From positions 78,074 through 142,073 of the forward strand of contig QANZ01027579.1 of the NCBI GenBank assembly GCA_003254925.1: a stretch of 64,000 nucleotides of DNA, in the 5' to 3' direction. The stretch comes from Chamaecrista fasciculata (Eukaryota > Streptophyta > Magnoliopsida > Fabales > Fabaceae). Made by a program: the position numbers and the translations under genes. The notes under the pieces were generated by a model, which worked only from the letters and a program-made list of their open reading frames with translations, was not told the origin of the DNA and did no database searches. Positions 23,909-35,200 of this stretch are shown piece by piece. Position 1 is the stretch's first letter, and each line of letters opens with the position of its first letter.

Positions 23909-24342
23909 GGCAAAATGCACTTTTTGTTTCATAACTTTGGCAAAGGTTTCAATTTGGTCTCATAACTTTTTTGTTACAATTTTGGTCTCATACATTTTTT
24001 TTGTTGCAATTTTGGTCTCATAACTTCTAAAAACGTCCCACCGTTGGTCCCAAGTTGATTTCCATCTATTAACTGCCGTTAAATCCACTTCACTCATATT
24101 TGTCACGTCATCATTCAACTCAGTATGTCATATCATCTTTAACGGCATTAAATGGATGAAAATCAGTTTGAGACTAACAGCGGACATTTTCAGAAGTTAT
24201 AGGACCAAAATTGCAACAAAAAAGTTATGAGACCAAATTGAAACCTTTGTCAAAGTTATGTGACCAAAATTATAACAAAAAAAGTTATAAAACCATAATG
24301 AGAAATTTTTCAAAGTTATGAGACTAAAGATATATTTTGATC
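23909..24342. mobile_element. Foldback MITE, 9-bp TSD, 'CATAACTTTGG' family
   Basis: Left arm GGCAAAATGCACTTTTTGTTTCATAAC and right arm ending TTATGAGACTAAAGATATATTTTGATC are inverted, with several internal copies of TTTGGTCTCATAACTTT and its inverse. Flanks TAAAATTAA (23900-23908) and TGAAATTAA (24343-24351) match 8 of 9. The same family occurs at 44352-44777. It begins 23 bp after the hAT MITE. Confidence 0.7.
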
Positions 24343-24351
24343 TGAAATTAA

Positions 24352-25470
24352 TTAGGCCAAAGCCTCCAATTCGTCCTTTCTATATATGGGATGGATTTTA
24401 AATTAATTATTGATTATTATTTGTTTCAAATTAATTATATATGTTTTTATAGTATTTTAAAATAATATTAAATTTATTTTTTAAATACAATTTGATTTTA
24501 TTTACCGGTAATCTTAATATGACAGAGAAACAGTTATTTAAAAAGTATAATATAATTTTGATCTTATTGCATTTTAATCTAAAACAAGATAAATGTGATT
24601 AACTTTACTTATTTAATTATAAAATTTTGATCAACTTTACTTACTTATGAAAAGATGAATATGGCCCTATATATAAGAATGACACGCAAAAACAAGTGTT
24701 TTTTTTTTTTTAAAAAAAAGAGAGTTATGAAGTTCATTTTTATATCAAATTCTATCTTGATGATATTAGTTTATAAATCAACATACTAATGGTGTAAAAA
24801 GTGTGGGTAGAGTCAAGCAATACTAGGGCTTTGCGTGCCCATATGTAAAATAAATAAAGGACTAAATTGTTAATTTAGTAAAGAAAGAGAGACCAAATAG
24901 TAAATTTTATCTTATTTTTAATTTCATAGACTATAGTTTTAAACATGGACGACTAGAAAGGGGTGGAGTCATATAATATAAGATGTATTTATTAATTACG
25001 CTTTGTATGTTATCAAAGTGGTGAACATAATGATGGTGAATTAAGCAAATATGAATACAAGTTATAAAAAATATAACACATACTATTAAGCACTAACATT
25101 ATTTGATCAACGAGACATTAAAGTAACCTCTCTTGCTTTATTGTGTTAAGGATTTTTAATTTTTGAATTTGTGCAACTGGCAATGTTCCAACGTAAACTC
25201 CACTTCACCATATAAAATGAATTCAAAAATTGATAAAAACTTGGGGAATATTATTAAATCTAACATATTTTTTATTCAGTATCTTTAAATACTGTTTAAA
25301 GCATATTAAATTAAATTATATATAAAGAAGGAAAAATCAGCAATAGCCTTAGGATGTGTTTGGTAAACGAATTATTTTTTTATTTTCGGGAATTGCATTT
25401 CTTAGAATGCGATTCCCAAAAATAAGATTCACAGGATTATAAAAATGTATGTTTGTATATTTTAATATAT
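24352..25470. other. AT-rich spacer
   Basis: No gene is seen. At 25350 the sequence CCTTAGGATGTGTTTGG resembles one end of a PIF/Harbinger MITE preceded by TTA, but I found no matching right end. Confidence 0.4.
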
Positions 25471-26700
25471 CATTTTAGAAAGATTAATCCTCTTATTCTT
25501 TGCTTGCCACATCACAGATTTCTTCAAAATCAATAAATATACTATTTGTATAATAGTTTTATTCTAAAACAATTTCATCTTAAATAGAAAAAAAAATATT
25601 ATTTTATTTTACTTGGTAATATAATCAAAACAATAATGAAAAAAAATTAATTACTTGATCAAAATTTTCCTTTTTGGAAGAAATTATAAATCCCATGGCC
25701 CATATCTCTTACGACAGATATTTTTTAATTATGCATTTTAGGAAATACTTACTATAGGAGATCCAATTTCTTAAATTAATCCTCTTATTATCTATTTGCC
25801 ACTCCATAGTTTTCTTCAAAATCAATATATATTATTTGTATAATAGTTTTATTCTAAAAAAATTTCATCTAAAATAGAAAAAAATATTATTTTATTTTAC
25901 TTGGTAAGATATATAATCAAAACAATAATGAAAAAAATTAATTACTTGATCAAATTATTTCATCTAACATTTTCTTTTTTGAATACATTATAAATCCCAT
26001 TGTCCGTATTTCTTACTACAGAAGTACAGATATTTTTTCTTGGCCTGATACTACATATATTTTTTAATTATGCATTTTAGGAAATACTTACTATAGGAGA
26101 TCCAATCTCTTAAATTAATCCTCTTATTATCTACTTGACACTTTTCTTCAAAATCAATATATATATTATTTGTATAATAGTTTTATTCTAAAAATATTTA
26201 ATCTAAAATAGAAAAAAAAATTATTTTATTTTACTTGGTAATATAATCAAAACAATAATGAAAAAAAAAAGTAATTACTTGATCAAATTATTTTGTCTAA
26301 AATTTTCTTTTTGGAAGAAATTATAAATCCCATGGCCCATATTTCTTACTACAGATATTTTTTAAGTATGCATTTTAGGAAATACTTACTAAAGGAGATC
26401 AAATCTCTTAAATTAATCCTCTTATTATCTTCTTGCCACATCATAGTTTTCTTCAAAATCAATATATATTATTTGTATAATAGTTTTATTCTAAAAAATT
26501 TCATCTAAAATAGAAAAAATAATATTATTTTATTTTACTTGGTAATATAATCAAAAAAATAATGAAAAAAAAAATAATTACTTGATCAAATTATTTCATC
26601 TAAATTTTTCTTTTTGGAAAAGAAATTATAAATCCCATAGCCCATATTCCTTCCTATAGAGAGACACTTTAGGAAATACATACTATAGGGGATTGAGTCT
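25470..26700. repeat. Four-copy tandem array of ~300-bp AT-rich unit
   Basis: Landmarks recur in order: TAATCCTCTTATT at about 25486, 25782, 26118 and 26416; ATAAATCCCAT near 25687, 25991, 26323 and 26627; GGAAATACTTACTATAGGAGAT near 25741, 26080, 26377 and 26672. Spacing is about 296-336 bp, with small indels between copies. No coding frame is shared. Confidence 0.85.
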
Positions 26701-27173
26701 CAAATTATTCACGAAAATTATATCTACCAACTACAATCATTACATATTCATTTAAATAATTTCACACCTAAAATCTATTTTCACAAAAAAATTATCGAAA
26801 TAACATTTAACTTATAATCTCATTTTTCATGATCATAATCAAATTAAAGAAAACGCATATTAAAATAATATTCAAATAAAAGAAGAAAAACAGAAAGAAA
26901 AAAGCAAAGACGCATACAAATCCTAATTTGCATACACATTAGACATATTGATATTACACACCACACGCACGCACACAGAGACTCCTTGTCTTTTTCTTTG
27001 TGGTCAACTCTCTCTGTTTTTTTTCATTTTTTGTACCTTTGCGCTGACGTCTGAAACCGCTGCAATTAAAGCATTTAATTTCTCTTACCGCCACCTTTAA
27101 TCCTCCCATTATGACTTTTTCTTATTTAAGAATTCCCACACAACCCAACATATCATATAGGTCTTTTCACACC
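26701..27173. other. AT-rich region upstream of the organ-specific protein gene
   Basis: Probable promoter-proximal DNA for the gene at 27258. A TGACGT motif occurs at about 27045 and pyrimidine-rich stretches at 27000-27030. No gene is seen. Confidence 0.35.
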
Positions 27174-27181
27174 TATATATA
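27174..27181 (+). promoter_or_regulatory. TATA box of the organ-specific protein gene
   Basis: TATATATA lies 77-84 bp upstream of the ATG at 27258 in a CACACCTATATATACA context, a good distance for a short 5' UTR of about 45-50 nt. Confidence 0.5.
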
Positions 27182-27257
27182 CATATAAAATATCACACCC
27201 TCCACAATCCACATCTTCATCATCATCTTTACCACCTTCTTCTTCATACCCAAAATC

Positions 27258-27757
27258 ATGAAATCCCCAACCACTTCTTCTTTCTTCATCTTCATCATCA
27301 TACCCTTCCTTCTCCTTCTGGTAATTAAGCTTTTCTTCTCTTAATTTATTTTTTAATGTGTGTATATATATATTTATACTTTTTTTTCTTCTTAATCTTA
27401 TTGTGCATATATATATATATGTATGTATGTGTATGTGTGTCTATGTAGGTTTGTGATGTTAGCTATGGAAGAGAAGGTCTTGAAGAGTATTGGGAGAAGA
27501 AGATGGAAGGCCAAGCCATGCCAGATGTAATCAAAGATCTTGTGTCTGATAATCAGAATCTTCCATCATCACCATATGCAGAGAAAGATGATCGTTTTGT
27601 GAGGGATTTTGATATAAGGCCTAATGTGATTTTGTATCACACTACTCACACACATGATGTGTCCAAAGACAAAGAGATGAAGATGAAAAGGCCTTTTCTG
27701 AACAATAAGAGCCTTCAAGAACAGAACAGATTCGTCATGCTCAAACAAAAGGGTTGA
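27258..27757 (+). CDS. Organ-specific protein S2/P4-like (DUF2775), secreted
   Basis: Small two-exon gene: 27258-27320 and 27449-27757, with a GT-AG intron; 123 aa. Exon 1 plus the first codons of exon 2 form a signal peptide with a hydrophobic core (FFIFIIIPFLLLL). The mature part has family landmarks of organ-specific proteins S2/P4: LEEYWEKKMEGQAMPDVI near the N-terminus, then RFVRDFDIRPNVILYH. Related proteins often carry several repeats of the F-V-K/R-D-F-E block; here I count one, so this is a short member. The C-terminus is Lys-rich with no further domain. Members are expressed in particular organs and have no established biochemical role. The intron donor and acceptor and the preserved frame support the start, and a TATA box is suitably placed. 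Confidence 0.88.
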
Positions 27758-30700
27758 AGATAATTAATTAATTGCTATATATATATATAGCCAGAGAGAC
27801 TCTGATATGTAGAATAGCATCTTAATTTTCTTGTATTGGGATAGTGATGACTGGTGTTTTGATTGGAGGTTGTTTTGCAGTAGGGAGATATATATATATC
27901 TCATATCAATGTTTGAGAAAACAAAAAATCCCTTTATTTATAGATTTCCTTCATGTATATTATATCTTTCCTTTTGCTGCATTGTTTTTTCTTGAAAAAT
28001 AAGTGAGAATAGATTATTCTATCCAGCAGACTAGCATTACTTGTTAGAATATCAATAACTAACATGTTTGATGTTTGAAATCTCATAGACCCAACAAGAA
28101 AATTAAATCCTTTGAAAATATTATTTTGCTTTTGGGTATAACTAATTTTCCCAAAAATTTTAGCTTTTACCTATTTACTTATTTTCCTTTATTACTCAAC
28201 CCACAATATTTTTTTTTTCTGTTATATCAATTAATTAATTATTTTTATTTTTATTTAAATATATTTAGGAAAATAGGTGTTTCAGAATGTGGTTTGAGTT
28301 GTCAGATGAGCATAAGCAGTGGCTAATTTAACTGATGGCACATGTAATGCCCCGTAAGTTGTAATAATGTTTCTCCAATTTGAGTGGATTGGTTAATGAC
28401 AGTTTTGCCCTTATATGTTACATCAATTTCTTGCAAATACGTACAAATCAACCACATATTTAAAAACCAGAAGAAGATAATATAATCCTGTCTGTCTGGA
28501 TAACTCATCACAAATAAGGTTTCTTAACATAATTTTCAACTTTGTTATTTATAAACACATGAAATAATATCATTATCATCAAATTTGAAAACATGACATG
28601 TGTTTAATAGAAAGATTTTGTGTGTTAATTAGACACCATGACAACTCTATAATTTAGATCTAAGAGTTGACAATTTCGTGAGTTCAAATTTCATTATATA
28701 TCGATATAAAGATTTTGTTTATTAAATGTTAATATATGTTACAAAAAAAAATAACAATACGCTTAGCTATATAAAATATTTTTGCCTCAAGTCTCAACTA
28801 TACTGCTAATAATAACTTGCACTCAATAATTTGACCAACGAATTAATTTCTTTTTAGACATATTCTTTTTACCATCAAATGACAAAAGGATGAAAATTAA
28901 AAATTCAAGGTTTTACATGTCAAAATTGAGTTGTTAGGAGAGCTTTCCACACATGATTTTAAAGTTCAAGTGATTTTGTTGCATTTTAACCTTCTTAAAA
29001 TAATGAAAGAATAAAAAGAAGTGGATGATAAGTTGGCAATATGTTTATACTTTATACTATGGAAAGTAGATAGTGGTTGATTACTATACCAAGGCCTTTG
29101 TCACACTTGAAAATTAAGCTCTACTTTCGTCATGCTATATGTATATAAGTTTTTTTTTATTGTTAATTTATTGAAATTATACTAAAGAGATTAGTCAATA
29201 AACCAATTACAACTACATAAATAGTTGGAGTTTAGTCACAAAATCTTGTTACCCAAAAGTTGTGTCATCCCACGGTTAGATTGTGTTCTCGAAAGCATTG
29301 TTTGTATAATAATTTATGACTCTTGGATATAATGTCATGGTTTTACTTTAATTAATATAATGTCCACAAACACGTCTTTCTTTGTCATATCTTATGTTTT
29401 TGTGATAAACAGCCTAAACACACACCATATTGATTGATTTCTTTAGTATTTGTTCATTGTTTACCCTCAAGAGTGCATTTGCAATAAAAATGGCGACACT
29501 ACAAAGTACAAACCAAAGATAAAAATATAAACTAAATCTCTTTTTGGCAGACAACAAATTAAACAATTACTTGAAGTGATTGATGCTTCAATTTCTTTGG
29601 ATAAATCTCATATTCGAATTTTATTAGAGATATCTTAAATGAAAAAATGTTATTCTTATTATAATTTTTTTTATTCGAACAAAGATTAATCATTATATAC
29701 GTTGTAAAATAGATAGATAAGAGATATTTGTAAATATATATATATATATATATACCCATTTTTTTCTAGAACCTCTTATTAAAAGCTTACAAATGTCTCT
29801 ATTAGAAAAAGCTTTTACCACATAGTCACATACGTAATTGGAGGGATCTATCTATCAATATCTTGGCTTTGAAGTTTAATTTGTCTTCAACTAATCCTCG
29901 AAGAGAGAAATGTTAAAGTTGTGACATGTGCATGTAATTTTCACCCTTTATTTTTTTTGCTTTGACCTTTTTTAGGCTCAACTTCTATGTTTTTCACTTT
30001 CTAGAGAGATTGTATTTGAAATTTAAATTATTTCATGATGATTGCATTCACATTTACATCTATATTGTCATATATAATTTAAAGATTTGTTATCTGTCCA
30101 TCCTTTGACATTATGTATTCATATAATATACAAAATATAATGAAAGGTTGTAACAATACTTTTTAGCATTTAAAATTACAACAGAAAATAATAGCTTATT
30201 ATTATTTTTAGTATTTTTATAATTTGTTTTATATTTATAGTATCGATATACTTCTTAATGTATGTGAAGCACATAGTGTAAATGTTTGTAATATATTATG
30301 AATAATAGATATAGGAATATATTAGTTAGAAGAATAAAAATTGTAACTAGAGTAAAATATATAATTTTTTAAAATGGAAGAAAAAAGTTATGTAAAATTC
30401 CAACACGGTTTGGTGAACAATATTAGAGTAATTCATTAAAATTTATAAATATTACAAGTTGTCAAAACAATCCTTTTGTGTCCCTTTCATGTGTGATAGA
30501 AGAAGGTGAGGATTGGCTCCATACAAGTGGGACTTATTGGCAAAGACATGCAAAAATTAAAACTTCAAGTTCTAGAAGAATATGAACAATTTGTTCATAT
30601 AAAATTTTAGAGTAAGAAAATCCCATTTAGTGTTTAATTTTTTGTTTCCATTCAATGTTTCACGAGGAAACCTTTTTTTTTTTTCAAATCACAACATATT

Positions 30701-31140
30701 TTTTTTGGGTTGTCTTAAACATACAACATATTTTGGGGGCTAATTCATACAAAAAACTTTTTTTTGTCGGAATACAAAAAAAATTGAAATACTATTTTCA
30801 AACAAAAACAGTTTTAGACTAATTATTGTGTTGGTCTGGGCTGATGAATGATGCCCACCTAATTATGAAAGCCCAATCCACTATTCGAAACTCATTTTGG
30901 ACCGTTTATTAGGGGTTAATACTTGACAATTGATATGCCCTACTATAGTTTTTTTTCTAACAAAATTGTGTTTATTGGACCAGAAAACGGCCCATTTGAT
31001 TTTATTTCTTGAATTTTTTTTTGTTTTTTTTAATAAAATATTTGTTTGTTGACATAGTTTTTTAAAATATATATAAAAAAAATAAATGTTTTGAAAATTA
31101 ATAAATATTAATTTGTAATTGATGTATACTAAATTATACT
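27758..31140. other. AT-rich gene-free interval
   Basis: Immediately after 27757 lies the probable 3' UTR of the organ-specific gene (to about 27990). Beyond it I see no gene. A TA run lies at about 29736-29753. Frames at 28075-28326 and 29559-29759 are low-complexity and unsupported. Confidence 0.45.
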
Positions 31141-31477
31141 AGGACCTCTTAATTTTAAGTCCGGAGCAAAAAATACCAAGTTTTAAAATTCGATAAATAG
31201 ATTCTCTAAATTTTTAACTTTGTTCCCTTGGAACTTTTGAATTTAAAAATTTAACAGATAAATCTCATGACTTTTCAACTTTATTCACTTAAAACCCTTT
31301 AATTTTTAAAAACGTGATGTTTAAGGATCTTAAGTGAGCAAAGTTAAAAACTTAGAGATCTATTTTTCAAGTTTTAAAACTTAAGAGTTTTAAATGAGCA
31401 AAGTTAAAAATAGAAGAGATTCGTCTATAGAGTTTTAAAACTCATGGGTGTTTTTTACCCCGATCGAGGGGTCTTAG
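31141..31477. repeat. Inverted-repeat element without clear TSD
   Basis: The left end AGGACCTCTTAATTTTAAGTCC and the right end ACCCCGATCGAGGGGTCTTA are imperfect inverted repeats, and inner segments on both sides contain AGTTTTAAAA and AACTTTG/CAAAGTT phrases. A related but more degenerate sequence occurs around 44850-45110. I could not define a target duplication. Confidence 0.4.
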
Positions 31478-31506
31478 CGCAATATATATATTATGAAATC
31501 TTGTAA

Positions 31507-31851
31507 GGCAAAAGTATTAATTTCATTCTCAAACTTTACACCAATTGTCAATTTCGTTCCCAATCTTTCACATTTTCGTCAATTTTATCTTTTGACTAAC
31601 TTTTTTAATAAATTAACAACAGACTGCATCTTATTTTTCAATTTAAGTTAGGATTTGAGTTTCTTTTTCTATCAATTTTATATTATATATTATTAGTCAT
31701 ATAGATTTAGTCATTAGTATTAAAATTAAAATAAGAACAAACAATAAAATTAACTAAAATATAAAAGATTAAAGACGAAACTCACCGAAAAAAAATTAAG
31801 AACGAAATTAACTATAAATATAAAGTTTGGGAGGAAATGAGTGATTTTGCC
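31507..31851. mobile_element. Foldback MITE with 9-bp TSD in the SWI3D upstream region
   Basis: Left end GGCAAAAGTATTAATTTCATT and right end AAATGAGTGATTTTGCC are inverted, with AAACTTTA motifs inside both arms. Flanks ATCTTGTAA (31498-31506) and ATATTGTAA (31852-31860) match 8 of 9. The element ends ~420 bp before the SWI3D start codon. Confidence 0.68.
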
Positions 31852-32270
31852 ATATTGTAATCTTTCTTTAATATTTTCTTCTACAATTTCTTACGAGACA
31901 CACATAACAATAACAATAACAATAACAATAACTAAAAAGACAAGGGTATATAATTTTGGAGATACAGGGAATTTATTCACCAATAAACAAGTAGGGTGCA
32001 GCTTCATAGCATGGACCGGCGGTACATCATATAAAATCACTATGTGTGAAAAATGTGAAAATGTGAAATAGCATTTTCCAGCAACTCCTTCCGAAATCAC
32101 GAGAGTGGAAGAAGCAATAAAAAGTTAGCTCCGGGACTGGAAGTAGCAATTCTGCGAAATTATGATGACGACGACGTACGTTTTTGAAGACGAAGAAGCA
32201 CAGTCTCACTGAAATCATTTCTTTTCTTCCCCCTTCTTCTTCTTCTTCTCTTCAGAGAGAACCAACCTCG

Positions 32271-35200
32271 ATGGAGGAGAAACACCGTGAACCCGCCGTT
32301 CAACCTCCGTCAAACGCCGATTCGCCGGCATCTGAGCCGGCATCCTCTCGCCGCCGTGCCGGAGGGTTGAAAAGAAAGGCTAATGCTCTCGGCGCCTCGA
32401 ATTCCTCGCCTACGCCCTCGAAACGCGTCACTCGCGAGAAGGCCTCGTTGCCTGCTCACGCTCCTCAACTACACAATGGTCCCTTGACCAGGGCTCGCCA
32501 AACCCCTAGCAATCTCGCCGCCGCCGCCGCCGCCGCTTCTGCCTCGGCTGCTGGAGGTGGCGGCGGCGGCGGTGGTTCTGCTGCTGCCGCTGTGAAACAC
32601 TCGGAATATGCGTTGACGAACGAGGCTTTGGGGAGAGAATCGGTGATGCTTGCGGAGGATTACAAGAAGGAGAGCGAGTGGGAGGCTCTGGAAGCTGCAA
32701 TTGAAGCTGAATTCGAAGCTATCAGATCTCGTGGTACCAATGCTCATGTAGTTCCAAGTCATTGCGGTGAGACCTTGTATCTATTTTGGTGCCCTAGTTA
32801 GTTTTTTACATTTCGATGTTGGACTTCTTCGGTTTTATCTTGTACATTAAAGACTAGAAATTGCACGAGATGTTGTATTTCAGCTCAACTTGACTGAACT
32901 GGTGTTTGATTGGTTCTATCCAGTCATGCTTTTGTTTACAATTTGCCAAATTAGACCATGAATCGTTCAACCGAGAAAGTAGACATTTATATTATGGCAA
33001 CATATTCAGTTGAAGCATTATCAGAACTTTACCATGTAAATTGGTGAGAGATAGACTCAGAGAGGAGGGAGGCAGGGAGGAGGGCACACTTTAAGGATTT
33101 CATCCAACAGCACTTCACTCCTTCCTCTCTTTTTTTCCACCAACTTTACCATATGAAGTACTTTATCATTATCATGCTTGAGGAATCTGTTAATATTCAG
33201 TAGTATTAGAAATAGAGCAGGGTTGTAGGGAAAATTGATAATTTGTTTAGGCAGAGCTGACTAAATTGTATTGTACAGTATGAATAATAATAAGTAATTT
33301 TGTGCTAATTGTGATGAAAACCAGTTTTGTTTTCGACATAACTAAGATAGCTTCAAATTAATATTATTATTGTTGGTTGGAATCTTTATTCTGAGCTATA
33401 GAGTTGACTAGTCTTCTAGAACTACCTTATTCTACTCTTTTGTAGACAAGACTGAGAATGAAAAGGAAGAACTGTGAGCCTAGTAACAGTACCCCCGCCG
33501 TCCCCCTCTTTTTTTCCCTTATCAGAACCTTGTCAGGTCTAGAGTGCAAGTTTGAGCACAGCAGATTATCAAAACGTTCTGCTAAACCTTATGAATGGGA
33601 ATAGTTGAGTAATAATCACAGTTGCACCCCTGGATCATCCCTATATATTCAGAATAAGATTTTTTTTTTGTTTTTTAAGGTTCATTGTCTGTTTTTGATT
33701 GTTTCTGTATCTAATAGCTGTTTCATAAAGCTTTGGTGTTCCTTCATCCCCCTCTCCTCGCCCCCCATTGTTAAAATAATACTAATAGTAAAAAGGAGAA
33801 GCTGATTTAAGTTTGGATCTCAAGGTTAAACCATTTTATCTCTGGAATTGACTTTCAGGTTGGTTTTCATGGACGGATATCCATTCAATTGAGAAGAATA
33901 CATTACCTTCTTTCTTTGATGGGAAAACTGAAAATCGGACTCCTGATATATATTTGGAGATACGAAATTGGATTATGGAGAAGTTCCATGCAAATCCAGA
34001 TGCTCAGATTGAACTGAAAGATTTGTCAGAGCTTAATGTTGGAGATTTGGATTCTAGGCAAGAGGTAATGGAGTTTCTGGACCACTGGGGTTTAATTAAT
34101 TTCCATCCATTTCCATCTTCAGACTCTGTTGTGGCCAGTTCTGATGGTGATGGGCCAACAGAAAAGAATCTCGTGGCTGAAAAATTGTATCACTTTGAAA
34201 ATCTGCAATTATGTCGGCCTGTTGTTCCAAAGACGAACCTAATGACTCAAGCTATGCCATCTGGCTTGTTTCCAGAGTCAACATTTGCTGAAGAGTTGGT
34301 GAAACAAGAGGGGCCAGCCGTTGAGTACCATTGCAACTCTTGCTCTGCTGATTGCTCTCGCAAACGCTACCATTGTCAGAAGCAGGTTGTTACCTACAAT
34401 TGAATGTTAATGAATTGCATTGTTGCATTTGCTCAAAAAAAAAAAAATTGCATAATTTAAGATGTGTTAAGGACACTGGACATCTTATTTGGCTTAATCT
34501 CATTAGATTTTAATGTTGAGCTTTTGTTCCTAGTCTACAACTCTATTGTGACACTATCTCAGTAGTGGCTTCAATTAAGATTTGTGAGATTATCTACACT
34601 GTTGCATTTAGTTGAACTTCCCACAATCTGCGAGGAATTAAACTATTTCTAAAGTTTCTACTAGAAGTTCTCTGCAGTAACTTTTGTTTTATCTTCTCTC
34701 CAAGAAGAAAAGAAAATAAAATCATAGGGCCAGCTAATGAATCATTTTATAACTTCTTTCTGAATTAAATTAGATTTTCAGAATATTTTCGTGGAATATT
34801 CATGAAACAACATATTTCTAGATTAGATTGTAGCATAAGCTAAAATTATGGTAATGAAGGCATCATTACATCCAATTGCTCGTAAACGACATTTACTGTT
34901 TTGAATTTCTAGTTGACTTGCAAGAATGCATTCATCAAAAGATAGATAGTGATTGCTGGTCTGATAGGATGTACATTAAGTTGATTGATTCAAGTCATGA
35001 AGTGTAACAATGGCTTTGTGTGCCTTTTTTAATTATATTCAATCTGGTTGACTATCAAACTATTGATCTCATCTATTGGCCAACAGAAAAAAAAAAAACT
35101 ATTGATCTCATCTAAAAACAGAAATTATCAAACTATTGAATTATCTGATTAATTCTTGTTTGTTTGTAAAAGAAATAGAGTGGTTGATGATTATTTAATT

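Noticed and set aside
25470-26700. CRISPR-like regular repeats
   Set aside because: Units are ~300 bp without short repeat-spacer alternation, and the DNA is a plant nuclear genome.
32184-32270. Upstream in-frame ATG as the SWI3D start
   Set aside because: The extension is Ser/Lys-rich without conservation that I recall, while MEEK at 32271 matches the known N-terminus; kept only as a minor finding.
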